64,000 bases of DNA. It comes from Spartobacteria bacterium. GTDB taxonomy: Bacteria; Verrucomicrobiota; Verrucomicrobiia; Chthoniobacterales; Chthoniobacteraceae. The position numbers and the translations under genes were made by a program. The notes under the pieces were generated by a model, which saw only the letters and a program-made list of their open reading frames with translations, did no database searches and was not told the origin of the DNA. This document shows positions 54,231-62,914 of this stretch, in pieces. Location: NCBI GenBank assembly GCA_021324825.1, contig JAJPII010000016.1, forward strand, positions 186,001-250,000, written 5' to 3'. Position 1 is the stretch's first letter, and each line of letters starts with the position of its first letter.

Positions 54231-56102
54231 CTATCGCCATCTTTCGGCCCACGCCTGGAACATCAGCACGTCCCACAAATAGTATTCCCAATCGGCCTTC
54301 CCCCCGATGTGTTCCCGCCACCGTTCGCGGATCGGCTCTGGGTGGAAATAGCCTTCATCGCGCAGCCGGCGTTCGCCGAGAAGCGCCTCGGCCCAATCGC
54401 GCAACGGCCCGCGCAGCCATGCGGCTATCGGCACGCAGAAGCCCATCTTCGGGCGGTCGACCAGTTCGCGCGGCAGATGGCGGCGGAGGACTTCCCGCAG
54501 AATCCATTTTCCCTGGCCGCCGCGGATTTTCAGATCGAGCGGCAGCCGCCAGGCGAACTCGACCACGCGGTGATCCATGAGCGGCATCCTGGCTTCGAGG
54601 CTCGCGGCCATGCTCGCGCGATCCACTTTCGTGAAGATGTCGTCGGGCAGGTAGCTCACGGAATCGAGGAAAAGCATCCGCTCGGCGAATTCGCCGCCGT
54701 CCGGCCACCGCGAGGGGTCGGTGCGGGCGACCGGCGGCTCGAACCCGCCGATGACCACTCCGGCCGGCGCTTTCCAATGGGAAACGATGCGGTGGTAAAG
54801 GGCTTCCGGCGTCTTGGCGGAAACGAGATCGGAGAGCCGGTGCAGCCGTTTGCCGGCCCGGCCAAATGGGGCGAGCGCCTCCATGCCGTTCGCGACGCGC
54901 CGCCGCACCGCCGCGGGGCACCAGCGCAATTTCCGCCAGACGCCCTGGGCCATGCCGAGGTAGTGGGGATAGCCGCCGAAAAGTTCGTCCGCGCCGTCGC
55001 CGGAAAGGGTTACGGTGACATCCCTGCGGGCCAGTTGCGAGACGAGGAACGTCGGAATCTGCGAAGCGTCGGCGAACGGCTCGTCATATATCTCCGGCAG
55101 GCGCGGGATGATGGCGCGCGCGTTCTCCGCCGACACATACAGCTCGGTGTGTTCCGTCCCGAGCCGCGCGGCGACCGCCCTCGCGTGGCCGGCCTCGTCG
55201 AAACCGTCCTCGTCGAATCCGATGCTGAAGGTCCGCACCGGGCGCGAACTTTGCGCCTGCATCAGCGAGACCACCGTGGACGAGTCGACGCCGCCCGAGA
55301 GGAACGCGCCAAGCGGCACGTCGGCGATCATCCGCAGCCGCACCGCGTCGCGCAGGAGGCTTTCCAATGCGTCGACGGCCTCCCCGTCGCTCATCGCCAG
55401 CGGATCGCGCATTCCCTTTTCCGCCACGTCGCGGAAGGACCAATACGTCGATTCGCGCTTGGAAGCCGGCGATGTGAAATGAACGATGCAACCGGGCTGG
55501 ACCTGGAAGATATTCTTGTAGATCGAATACGGCGCCGGCACGGAATTGTACCGCAGGAACAGGGAAAGCGAGCCGCGATCCACCTCCGGGGAAAACCGGC
55601 CGAACGCGCGCAACGCCTTCAACTCCGAGCCGAAGAGGAGCGCATTCCCGGCCCAGCCGTAGTAGAGCGGCTTTTTGCCGAGGCGGTCGCGAACCAGCGA
55701 GAGCGTCCGTTCCTGGCGATCCCACAGCGCGAAGGCGAACATGCCCGCGAACCGCTTCACCGCCGCGTCCAGCCCCCAGGCTTCGATGGCCGCCAGCATG
55801 ACCTCCGTATCCGAGCCGCCGCGTATTCGCCCGAGTTCCTTGCGCAGTTCGAGGAAGTTGTACACCTCCCCGTTGAAGACGATGATGTAGCGCCCGCTTG
55901 CGGAACGCATCGGCTGGCGGCCCGCCGGGGAAAGGTCGAGGATGGAGAGGCGGCGGAAACCGAAGGCTATCCCAGACTCCTCGTCGATCCAGCTCGCCGA
56001 ATCGTCGGGGCCGCGATGCGCCAGCGTGTCCGCCATGCGCATCACTTCGTCCGCCATGTCGGGGACGCCCCCGTTTTTCCAGAATCCAGCCCAGCCGCAC
56101 AT
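54231..56102 (-). CDS. asnB: Asparagine synthase-like amidotransferase, copy 2
   Basis: Paralogue of the adjacent gene, also 623 aa but clearly diverged. Cys2 in MCGWAGFWKNGG, TLAHRGPDDSASW, SILDLSPAGRQPM and FNGEVYNFLELR mark the glutaminase half; LSGGVDSSTVVSLM and SGDGADELFGGYPHYLG mark the synthetase half. The insert PAPYSIYKNIFQVQPG is typical of this polysaccharide-associated group. Both active sites look intact, so the pair probably acts on different acceptors. It is flanked one base away by a glycosyltransferase gene upstream in transcription. Confidence 0.93.
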   Translation of the reverse strand: MCGWAGFWKNGGVPDMADEVMRMADTLAHRGPDDSASWIDEESGIAFGFRRLSILDLSPAGRQPMRSASGRYIIVFNGEVYNFLELRKELGRIRGGSDTEVMLAAIEAWGLDAAVKRFAGMFAFALWDRQERTLSLVRDRLGKKPLYYGWAGNALLFGSELKALRAFGRFSPEVDRGSLSLFLRYNSVPAPYSIYKNIFQVQPGCIVHFTSPASKRESTYWSFRDVAEKGMRDPLAMSDGEAVDALESLLRDAVRLRMIADVPLGAFLSGGVDSSTVVSLMQAQSSRPVRTFSIGFDEDGFDEAGHARAVAARLGTEHTELYVSAENARAIIPRLPEIYDEPFADASQIPTFLVSQLARRDVTVTLSGDGADELFGGYPHYLGMAQGVWRKLRWCPAAVRRRVANGMEALAPFGRAGKRLHRLSDLVSAKTPEALYHRIVSHWKAPAGVVIGGFEPPVARTDPSRWPDGGEFAERMLFLDSVSYLPDDIFTKVDRASMAASLEARMPLMDHRVVEFAWRLPLDLKIRGGQGKWILREVLRRHLPRELVDRPKMGFCVPIAAWLRGPLRDWAEALLGERRLRDEGYFHPEPIRERWREHIGGKADWEYYLWDVLMFQAWAERWR

Positions 56103-56103
56103 T

Positions 56104-57237
56104 TTAGTTCAGCGAGAGATAGAGTTCCTCGTACTTTTTCACGATCCTGGGCGCGCTGAAATGTTCCTCGACGTGCCGGCGCGCCGCTTCGCCGAGTTCG
56201 CGCCTGCCGGTTGCGCCCGCGTCGAGAAGGGTTCTCCACCCCTCCGCGAGAGCGGCTGCGTCGGAGGGCGGGACGACGATGCCGCTCCTGCCGACGAGGA
56301 GCGCGCTGTCGCCCACCTCCGTCACCACGCAAGGCGCCGCGCAAGCCATCGCCTCCGCCACCGCGAGGGAAAGCGCCTCGCCGTAGGAGGACGAGGAGGT
56401 CGCGATATCGAGCGCGGCGGTCAGCCGCGGCATGTCGTCGCGCTCGCCCAGCAGGTGGATGCGGCCGTTCAAGCGGCACGTATGCATCAATTCGCGCAGC
56501 GCCCCGTTGTTTCCGTCGACTCCGGCCCCGGCCAGGACGAAGTGGACGTCGGGCCGGTCGAGCAGCGCCGCCGCCCGCATGAAATTCCTGTGGTCCTTTT
56601 GAGGATGGTACCGCCCGATCAGCCCGATGAGCGGCGTCTCCGGGCGCAGGCCCAATTCTTCGCGGACGCCGCGCCTGGCCTCCTCGGAAGGCTTGAAGAG
56701 TTTGGTGTCCACTCCGTTTGGGATCACGCATCCGCGCTCGCGGGCGAAGCCGAGCCGCTCGTGTTGCGCGCGGCTGGCGTGGGAGACGAACACCACCTTT
56801 TTCGGCATGCGCGACATCCGCGCGGTCAGCCGTATCGTGAGGCCCGTCAGCGGCTTCTCCGCCTTGAACGAATGGAAGGAATGCTGGATGCACCAGCAAA
56901 CGGGCGTTCCGGAAAATTTGCCCGCCACCTGCGCCGCGAGATTGCCGTGATACATCCAGCCCTGGATCAGGTCGGGGCGCGTCGCGCGGGTCAGCTTCAC
57001 GAGTTGCAGGAATGAGCCGGGGCTGAGACGCCCTTTTTGAAGACCGACGACCGCCAGCGGGATGCCGAGGCTTTCAATCGCGCCGCCCAGTTTTCCCCGA
57101 TCCATCAGCGAGATCACCGCGGGTTCGAAGCGCTTGCGATCCAGCCCGCGCAGAAGCTGGAGGAGCATCATTTCCGCACCGCCGCCGTGGAGTCCCGTCA
57201 CCATGAATACGATCCGCATCAGTTGAAAGCGCGTCAT
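56104..57237 (-). CDS. Glycosyltransferase family 4-type protein (tandem pair, member 1)
   Basis: GT-B glycosyltransferase of 377 aa (or 371 if the second Met is used). Visible marks are FMVTGLHGGGAEMMLLQLLR, DLIQGWMYHGNLAAQVAG, FVSHASRAQHERLGF, IPNGVDTKLFKPSEEARRG, LIGLIGRYHPQKDHRNFMRA and SSSSYGEALSLAVAEAMACA with the acidic donor-site pair. It is strongly similar to the next gene upstream, for example in CVIPNGVD, KPSEEARR, GLIGR.HPQKDH and ATSSSSYGEALSLAVAEAMAC, so the two come from a duplication. A repeat element lies between them. Confidence 0.93.
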   Translation of the reverse strand: MTRFQLMRIVFMVTGLHGGGAEMMLLQLLRGLDRKRFEPAVISLMDRGKLGGAIESLGIPLAVVGLQKGRLSPGSFLQLVKLTRATRPDLIQGWMYHGNLAAQVAGKFSGTPVCWCIQHSFHSFKAEKPLTGLTIRLTARMSRMPKKVVFVSHASRAQHERLGFARERGCVIPNGVDTKLFKPSEEARRGVREELGLRPETPLIGLIGRYHPQKDHRNFMRAAALLDRPDVHFVLAGAGVDGNNGALRELMHTCRLNGRIHLLGERDDMPRLTAALDIATSSSSYGEALSLAVAEAMACAAPCVVTEVGDSALLVGRSGIVVPPSDAAALAEGWRTLLDAGATGRRELGEAARRHVEEHFSAPRIVKKYEELYLSLN

Positions 57238-57245
57238 GGTTGCCT

Positions 57246-57344
57246 AAAGAACTGGAAGCGCCTGGCGCTTTGGGGTTGCTTCGCGCTCCAGGCGGCTGGC
57301 ACATCCGCCTCTACACCCATGAGAGGGCATGATACGGTCTGCGA
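57246..57344 (-). repeat. Intergenic palindromic repeat, copy 5, between duplicated glycosyltransferases
   Basis: Minus-strand core TGTAGAGGCGGATGTGCC plus AGCCGCCTGGAGCGCGAAG (57288-57315 and beyond), with the internal CTGGAAGCGCCTGGCGCTTTGG also present. The weak outer arm GGGCATGATACG resembles the GCATGACACG arm of other copies. It is the only long gap in the polysaccharide operon. Confidence 0.75.
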
Positions 57345-58427
57345 TCAATTTAGGGAGAGATAGAGGTCTTCGTAACGCTTCACGATTGCGGAGAGGCTGT
57401 AGCCTTCCTCGACCCGGCGCCGCGCGGCTTCGCCCAGGGGTTTGCGATCCGCCGCGAGCAGGGATTGCCAGCCGGCGGCCAGCGCCCCGGAGTCGCGGGG
57501 CGGAACGACGACGCCGCTCTTGCCGACGAGCAGCGCGCTGTCGCCCACGTCCGTCACCACGCACGGCACGCCGCAGGCCATCGCCTCCGCGACCGCCAGG
57601 GAGAGCGCCTCGCCGTACGAGGAGGAGGAAGTCGCGATGTCGAGCGCGGCGGTCAGGCGCGGCATGTCGGTGCGTTCCCCGAGCAGATGCACCCGTTCCG
57701 GCGCCGCCGAGCGCAGGGCTTCCACGCCCGCGCCAGCCAGGATGAAATGGACGCCGGATTCGCCGAGAAGCGCCGCCGCGCGGAGGAAATTCGCGTGATC
57801 CTTCTGGGGATGAAACCGCCCGATCAGCCCGATGAGCGGCGCGTCCGGCGGCAGTCCGAGTTCCTCGCGGACGCTCCGGCGCGCTTCCTCCGAAGGCTTG
57901 AACAGGGCGGGGTCGACTCCGTTCGGGATGACGCAGCCGCGCTCGGCGGCGAAGCCGAGCTGCTCGTGCTGCGCGCGGCTGGCGTGCGAGACGAAGACGA
58001 TCTTCCGCGGCAGGCGCGACATCCGCGCGGTGAGGCGGATCGTGAGGCGCGTGAGCGGTTTTTCGGCGGCGAAGGAGTGGAAGGAGTTTTGTATGCACCA
58101 GCAGACCGGCGTTCCCAAGAAACGGCCCGCGACCTGCGCCGCGAGGTTGCTGTGGTACATCCAGCCCTGGATCAAATCGGGCCGGGCCGCGCGGATCAGC
58201 CCGACGAGTCGCGCGAAGGCGGCGAGCGTCACTTTCCCCTGGCGCAGGCCGACCGTGCGCACGGGAACGCCCAGCGCTTGGATGGCGCCGCCGAGTTTGC
58301 CGCGATCCATCAATGAAATGACCGAAGGCTCGAAGCGCCCGCGGTCCAGCCCGCGCAGGAGATGGAACAGCATCGTCTCGGCGCCGCCGCCGTTGAGGCC
58401 GGTTATGAGGTAAACCAGCTTCTTCAT
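57345..58427 (-). CDS. Glycosyltransferase family 4-type protein (tandem pair, member 2)
   Basis: GT-B glycosyltransferase of 360 aa, paralogue of the gene downstream. The ATG at 58427 overlaps the stop of the preceding glycosyltransferase (ATGA). LVYLITGLNGGGAETMLFHL, DLIQGWMYHSNLAAQVAG, IPNGVDPALFKPSEEARRS, LIGLIGRFHPQKDHANFLRA and SSSSYGEALSLAVAEAMACG are conserved with its neighbour, and SHASRAQHEQLGFAAERG differs only slightly. An upstream-extended frame exists only because it overlaps the next gene. The pair may add the same sugar at two positions. Confidence 0.93.
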   Translation of the reverse strand: MKKLVYLITGLNGGGAETMLFHLLRGLDRGRFEPSVISLMDRGKLGGAIQALGVPVRTVGLRQGKVTLAAFARLVGLIRAARPDLIQGWMYHSNLAAQVAGRFLGTPVCWCIQNSFHSFAAEKPLTRLTIRLTARMSRLPRKIVFVSHASRAQHEQLGFAAERGCVIPNGVDPALFKPSEEARRSVREELGLPPDAPLIGLIGRFHPQKDHANFLRAAALLGESGVHFILAGAGVEALRSAAPERVHLLGERTDMPRLTAALDIATSSSSYGEALSLAVAEAMACGVPCVVTDVGDSALLVGKSGVVVPPRDSGALAAGWQSLLAADRKPLGEAARRRVEEGYSLSAIVKRYEDLYLSLN

Positions 58428-59530
58428 TTCAAGTTTTCGAGCAGGGAAACCGTGTTGCGCGCCAGTTTCTCGACGCTGAAGTCGCGCACGATCCGCTCGC
58501 GCTCCGCCCGGCCCAGGGCCGCCTTTTCGTCCGCCGCGAGCGCCAGGATGCGCTCCCAGGCCGCAGCCAGCGCTTCCGGGTCTCCCGGGGGAACGACTTG
58601 CGAGGGGTTGCCGAGGATCATCGCGGAATCGCCGACATCCGTCGCCACGACGGGCGCGCCGCACGCCATCGCTTCGCCGACCACGTTTGGAAAACCTTCG
58701 CCGTACGCGGAGCACAAGGTGGAGACATCGAGCGCGTTGTGGACGCCGGTCATGTCCCGGCAGGCGCGGACCCAGAGAACGCGCCCGCCCGCCTGTCGCT
58801 CGAGGCACTCCCGGTACGCGGCGGGGCCGTCTCCGACGCACACAAAGCGCGCGTCCGGCCTGCGCTCCGCGAGGATCGCCGCCGCGCGGAGGAAGTTCGG
58901 ATGGTCCTTTTGCGGATTGAGCCTGCCGACGAGGCCGATGAGAGGTTCGTCCTTGAAGCCCCATTCCGCGCGGATGCGCCCGCCTGCTTCGGCGTCGGGC
59001 CGGAAGCGCGTGGTGTCGATGCCGTTGGAAACGACCACCAGCCGCTCCGGCCGGTAGTTTTCCTCGATGTAATGCAGGCGGCCCGAATGGGAATTGGCGA
59101 TCATGAGATCGGCGAAACGGGAGAGCGCCGCGGCGATGCGGAAGCTGGCGACCGTCATCCAGCCTTGCCCGGCGTGATCCACGCGCGACATGCGCAAGCC
59201 CCACACGACGCGCGCCCCGAACGCCCGCCCGAAGAGGAGCGAGAGTTCGTTGGCTATCCCCATGTACCCGTGGATGACGGCGGGCCGGGTCTCGCGAAGC
59301 ACGCGCGCGAGCCTCCAAAGGAAGGGGAGGATGTCCCAGCGGCCTTTCTTCGCGAGGGAGACGACGCGGACGCCGCGCAGGCCTTCGATGTCGGGCCGCA
59401 ATGCGCCGCCGTCGTAAAATGTGGCTACCGTCACTTGAAAGCGCGAGGTGTCCAGGCAGCGGACGAGTTCGGTCAATTGCCGCTCGGCGCCGCCGTTCCC
59501 CAGCGAACGGATGAGAAAAAAGAGATTCAA
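58424..59530 (-). CDS. Glycosyltransferase family 4-type protein
   Basis: GT-B glycosyltransferase of 368 aa. The start is TTG at 59530, overlapping the stop of the upstream glycosyltransferase (TTGA) and giving NLFFLIRSLGNGGAERQLTE right at the N-terminus; no ATG is available without unrelated residues. IHGYMGIANELSLLFGRAFG, IANSHSGRLHYIEENY, VSNGIDTTRFRPDAEAGGR, LIGLVGRLNPQKDHPNFLRA and SAYGEGFPNVVGEAMACGAP mark the family. This is one of several non-ATG starts in the locus and supports coupling through overlapping codons. Confidence 0.93.
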   Translation of the reverse strand: MNLFFLIRSLGNGGAERQLTELVRCLDTSRFQVTVATFYDGGALRPDIEGLRGVRVVSLAKKGRWDILPFLWRLARVLRETRPAVIHGYMGIANELSLLFGRAFGARVVWGLRMSRVDHAGQGWMTVASFRIAAALSRFADLMIANSHSGRLHYIEENYRPERLVVVSNGIDTTRFRPDAEAGGRIRAEWGFKDEPLIGLVGRLNPQKDHPNFLRAAAILAERRPDARFVCVGDGPAAYRECLERQAGGRVLWVRACRDMTGVHNALDVSTLCSAYGEGFPNVVGEAMACGAPVVATDVGDSAMILGNPSQVVPPGDPEALAAAWERILALAADEKAALGRAERERIVRDFSVEKLARNTVSLLENLK

Positions 59531-60615
59531 CGCGTTTCCGCCACGGCGGCTTCCCACAGGCCCATGACGCGCTTCAGGCTGAAGCGGGTGAGGACTTCCG
59601 GCGCTTTCGCGGCCATTCCCTCGCGCCTCGCGGCGTCGCCCATCAAGAGTTCCATCGCCGCGCCGAAAGCGTCGACATCGCCCGCCGGAACGAGCAGGCC
59701 GTCCACGCCGTGCCGGATGATTTCCCCGGGGCCGGTCGGGCAATCGAAGCTGATCGCCGGGAGGCCGCACCCCATCGCTTCGCAAAGCGAGAGAGGGAAG
59801 CCTTCATAGCGCGAGGACATCGCGAAAAGGTCGGCCTTCCGAAGTTTCTCGAACGGGTCCTTCGTGGTTCCGGGAAGGCTGGCGCGTCCCGTCAGCCCCA
59901 GTTCTTCCACGAGCGCTTCCAGTTCGGCGCGGAGCGGGCCTTCGCCGAGGATTTCGAGAGACCATTCGGGATAGGCGTCCGCCGCGCCCGCGAAGGCGCG
60001 CAGCAGCATGTCGAACCCCTTCTGCGGGTCGAGGCGGCCCATCGCCATCATCTTCTTCGGCCCGCCGTTGCACGAGAGCGGGGGCCGCGGCGGCCCGGAA
60101 ACGACGGCGGGGTTCGGGATGATGCGGCCGCGTTTCCTCACGCGGCTGGGAAAGTAGCGGAGCGAGCGGTCGTTCAAAGCCACGACGCGCGCGGCCAGGG
60201 GGTACGTCCAGCGCCGGAGCAGCTTCCAATGAAGCTGGATGGGCTGCTCGTGCGGATCGATCTGTTCCTGGACCAGGACGGGCGTGTTCGAACCGGCCAT
60301 CGCGAGCAGGGTGAGGACGTTCGTTTCGCTCATGAGCGAGATGACGGCGTCCGGCGTCGTTTCGAGGATGGCGCGGCGCAGCTTGCGGGCGCGCCCGAAG
60401 TTGTTCAGCACGCCCTGCACCGGGTTCTTCGACACGCCGGCAAGGCCGAGCGCGCGGTGCTGCACGCGGGGGTCGAGCGCATAAAAGGGCGCCTTCGAGT
60501 CGAGCGTCAACAGATGGATCGTCCAGCCTTTGCCGGCCCAATGGTTGGCCATCGTGGCCATGACGCGTTCCGCGCCGCCCGCGACCAGCGAGTAGATGAC
60601 GAGTGTAAGCCTCAC
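59527..60615 (-). CDS. Glycosyltransferase family 4-type protein
   Basis: GT-B glycosyltransferase of 362 aa. GTG at 60615 overlaps the flippase stop (GTGA) and gives RLTLVIYSLVAGGAERVMAT, the usual N-terminal glycine loop. VLVQEQIDPHEQPIQLHWKL, IIPNPAVVSG, MAMGRLDPQKGFDMLLRAF and MSSRYEGFPLSLCEAMGCGL define the donor site; FDCPTGPGEIIRHGVDGLLV is typical of amylovoran/GalNAc-type transferases. It differs from the tandem pair and likely adds a different sugar. Specificity cannot be read from sequence. Confidence 0.93.
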   Translation of the reverse strand: MRLTLVIYSLVAGGAERVMATMANHWAGKGWTIHLLTLDSKAPFYALDPRVQHRALGLAGVSKNPVQGVLNNFGRARKLRRAILETTPDAVISLMSETNVLTLLAMAGSNTPVLVQEQIDPHEQPIQLHWKLLRRWTYPLAARVVALNDRSLRYFPSRVRKRGRIIPNPAVVSGPPRPPLSCNGGPKKMMAMGRLDPQKGFDMLLRAFAGAADAYPEWSLEILGEGPLRAELEALVEELGLTGRASLPGTTKDPFEKLRKADLFAMSSRYEGFPLSLCEAMGCGLPAISFDCPTGPGEIIRHGVDGLLVPAGDVDAFGAAMELLMGDAARREGMAAKAPEVLTRFSLKRVMGLWEAAVAETR

Positions 60616-61952
60616 GGTTTGGAGACGGCGTCCAGTTTTCGCCACAGCACGCCGCCGAGGAAAATGGAGAGCGCGACATAGACGATGCTTGTCGAAAGGG
60701 CGATGCCGGCCACGCCCATCCACCGCATCAACAGCCAGTTCAAGCTGATGTTCACGACGAAGCTGATGATCGTGCCCCACATCAACACCTGGTTCGCCTG
60801 GAGGGAGGAGATCATCCGGACAAAGAGAATCACGAGGGTATAGAAGGGGACTTGCAGCAGCAGCATCGCCTGGATGCGGGCGACGAGCAGGCTGTCCGCG
60901 CCGGTGAACTGCCCGCGTTGGAAGAGCAGAGCCACAAGCGGACGCGAGAAAAATATCCCCGCCGCGGTGAGCGGCACGGTCGCCAGCGCGATGAGCCGGA
61001 TATACGTTTTCAGGGTGTGGCGGATTCCCGCCCAGTCGGCGGCCGCGACCATCTTGGAGAAATACGGCAGGACGGCGGTGCCGAGCGCCATCGTCCCCAT
61101 CGTCAGAAGAAGGGCGACGCATTTGTTCCCGTAGTTCAGCGCCGCGACGCTTCCGGAGGAGAGCATGCCCGCCATCGCCTGGTCCACCAGCACGGAACTG
61201 CACATGATCGCCGAGGCGAGCGTTGCCGGAAGGTATTGGCCCGCCACGCGGCGCACGCCGGGTTCGAATCCGCGCCACGCCGGGACGAAGCGAAGGCCGC
61301 GCCGGTGCAGCGCCAGGGCCACCATCAGGAGTTGAAGGGCGAATCCGCCGGCCATCCCCGCCGCGAGCGCGTGGATGCCCCAGCGCATCCCTCCGAACTT
61401 CAGGGCGGCGATCATGACGATGGGCACGACGCTCGGCGCGAAGGCGGCGGCGGCGAAGCGTTCCCCCGCGTTGAGCGCGGCCTCGCAATGGATCGACAGC
61501 CCCGCGAGCAGCACGCCCGGGAGAAGCAGATAGAAGAGATGGAGCGTGAGCCGGGTCTTCTCGGGAGAAAAGCCGGAGCAGAGCAGGGGGACGACCCATG
61601 GGGCGAGAGCCGCGAGCGCCAGCGCGGAAATCCCCAGCAGCGCGATGCTGAGGGTGAGCGTGCCGGAAAAGAGGCGCTGGGCGGCGGCGGTTCCTTCCCT
61701 GTCGCGCACCTCCACGAATACGGGGACCAGCGCCGGTTCAATCGAGCCCGCGATGACATTGATGGCGTAGGACGGAAGCAGGAACCCGATGAGGAAAGCG
61801 TCCAGCGAATCGTCCGTGCCGAACCATGAAGCGACAAAGACCTCCTTGCCCATCGCGAGGATTTTCCCGATGAGCGTCACCAGGCCCACGATGACCGCGG
61901 CGGTGAAGATGCGCCGGTTGACCGACGGAAAGGTAACGGCGGCTTCGCTCAT
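60612..61952 (-). CDS. MurJ/MviN-like lipid-linked oligosaccharide flippase
   Basis: Polytopic membrane protein of 446 aa in the MATE/MVF superfamily. It has about twelve to fourteen helices; marks are ILAMGKEVFVASWFGTDDSL and DAFLIGFLLPSYAINVIAGS at the start, ALNAGERFAAAAFAPSVVPI, and FQRGQFTGADSLLVARIQAM, which matches the MurJ FxRGxF motif. In this setting it more likely flips the undecaprenyl-linked repeat unit of the exopolysaccharide than lipid II, but MurJ proper cannot be excluded. Both ends overlap neighbours by four bases. Confidence 0.9.
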   Translation of the reverse strand: MSEAAVTFPSVNRRIFTAAVIVGLVTLIGKILAMGKEVFVASWFGTDDSLDAFLIGFLLPSYAINVIAGSIEPALVPVFVEVRDREGTAAAQRLFSGTLTLSIALLGISALALAALAPWVVPLLCSGFSPEKTRLTLHLFYLLLPGVLLAGLSIHCEAALNAGERFAAAAFAPSVVPIVMIAALKFGGMRWGIHALAAGMAGGFALQLLMVALALHRRGLRFVPAWRGFEPGVRRVAGQYLPATLASAIMCSSVLVDQAMAGMLSSGSVAALNYGNKCVALLLTMGTMALGTAVLPYFSKMVAAADWAGIRHTLKTYIRLIALATVPLTAAGIFFSRPLVALLFQRGQFTGADSLLVARIQAMLLLQVPFYTLVILFVRMISSLQANQVLMWGTIISFVVNISLNWLLMRWMGVAGIALSTSIVYVALSIFLGGVLWRKLDAVSKP

Positions 61953-62914
61953 TTAAAAAAAACCGTCTCGGACGCAAACGGGCCGAGCGCGACGCTTTTC
62001 GTCGCTCCGCCAGGCGGGGTGAACACGGCATTCACAGGGGTTTGGCCGGGATTTGTCGCGAGCAGATAAATCCTGCTTCCATACCGCTTCGCGACGAAGC
62101 GGACTTGCGGCGCGTCGCAAAGAAACCCCGCGACGTCCGTTCCGGAAAGAAGCGGCTCCGAGAGCGACGCAATCTCCGCATTGATCTCCTTCAACCGCGG
62201 CCACAGCGGGCTCGTCGTCAGGTCCCAATCCTCCTCCTGCCGTGAATACCAATAGATGCCTTTCGCGCCCGCGATGAGCGCGAGGTAGACCATGCAGCGC
62301 GCCTGCTCGAAGGTCGGCTGTGTCTTGAGATCGGGCGTCCATCCGCATTGGACGACGAACGTCCACGGCTTTTTCGAACGGGCCGCCAGATCGCCGAATC
62401 GCGAGACTTCGGTCAGCGGCTTGTCCGGCGCCGGGTAGCGGTCTATTTGCACCAGGTCGCAATAGTCCGACCAGTAGGCCAGCGTGTCGTCCTGGGAGAG
62501 CGTCAACTCCAGCGGACGCGCCGGGTTCAGCCGCTTGAGGATGCGGTACTCCTGGCGCGCCTGCTCGCGCAGAGGGGCGTTTTGATCGGCGTCCGGCTCA
62601 TCGAGTATTTTCCAGGAAAGGAGCGCGGGATGTGAACCGGTCTCGCGTATTTTCGCGATGGACGCCTCGAGGTTTTCGCTGACCTGTTTGTTCGCGAAGA
62701 GCGGCGCATCGACCGCGAGATGATGTTTCAAGGCCAAATCAAGCGTCCGCCGGAATTGTTCGACATTCGTGGTGAAGGAGCCTTCTATCGCATTGAAACC
62801 GTTCGCCTCGATCATCGCGTATTCGGCGTCCGTGTGGTTCACATGATACAGGCCGATGGGAAAAAACGGCTTTCCCTGCAAAACCAACGCCGCCGCGAGC
62901 AAAAGGCGCGTCAT
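61949..62914 (-). CDS. Exported glycoside-hydrolase-like (TIM-barrel) protein
   Basis: 321-aa protein with a short signal-like N-terminus (TRLLLAAALVLQG) and a TIM-barrel resembling clan GH-A glycosidases. FFPIGLYHVNHTDAEYAMIE, GFNAIEGSFT, HPALLSWKILDEPDADQNAP (Glu of DEPD is a candidate acid/base), DLVQIDRYPAPDKP and GAKGIYWYSRQEEDWD follow in order, and a small beta-domain ends the protein. The ATG overlaps the ligase stop. It may trim or remodel the polymer in the periplasm. A specific family was not identified, and the nucleophile is not certain. Confidence 0.8.
   Translation of the reverse strand: MTRLLLAAALVLQGKPFFPIGLYHVNHTDAEYAMIEANGFNAIEGSFTTNVEQFRRTLDLALKHHLAVDAPLFANKQVSENLEASIAKIRETGSHPALLSWKILDEPDADQNAPLREQARQEYRILKRLNPARPLELTLSQDDTLAYWSDYCDLVQIDRYPAPDKPLTEVSRFGDLAARSKKPWTFVVQCGWTPDLKTQPTFEQARCMVYLALIAGAKGIYWYSRQEEDWDLTTSPLWPRLKEINAEIASLSEPLLSGTDVAGFLCDAPQVRFVAKRYGSRIYLLATNPGQTPVNAVFTPPGGATKSVALGPFASETVFFK

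Noticed and set aside
52383-56159. A 1258-codon frame antisense to the two asparagine-synthase-like genes
   Set aside because: Low-complexity shadow of two well-supported coding regions.
60612-61952. Wzx of the RfbX type
   Set aside because: The FQRGQF motif and N-terminal ASWFG region match the MurJ/MVF group better, so it is called MurJ-like.
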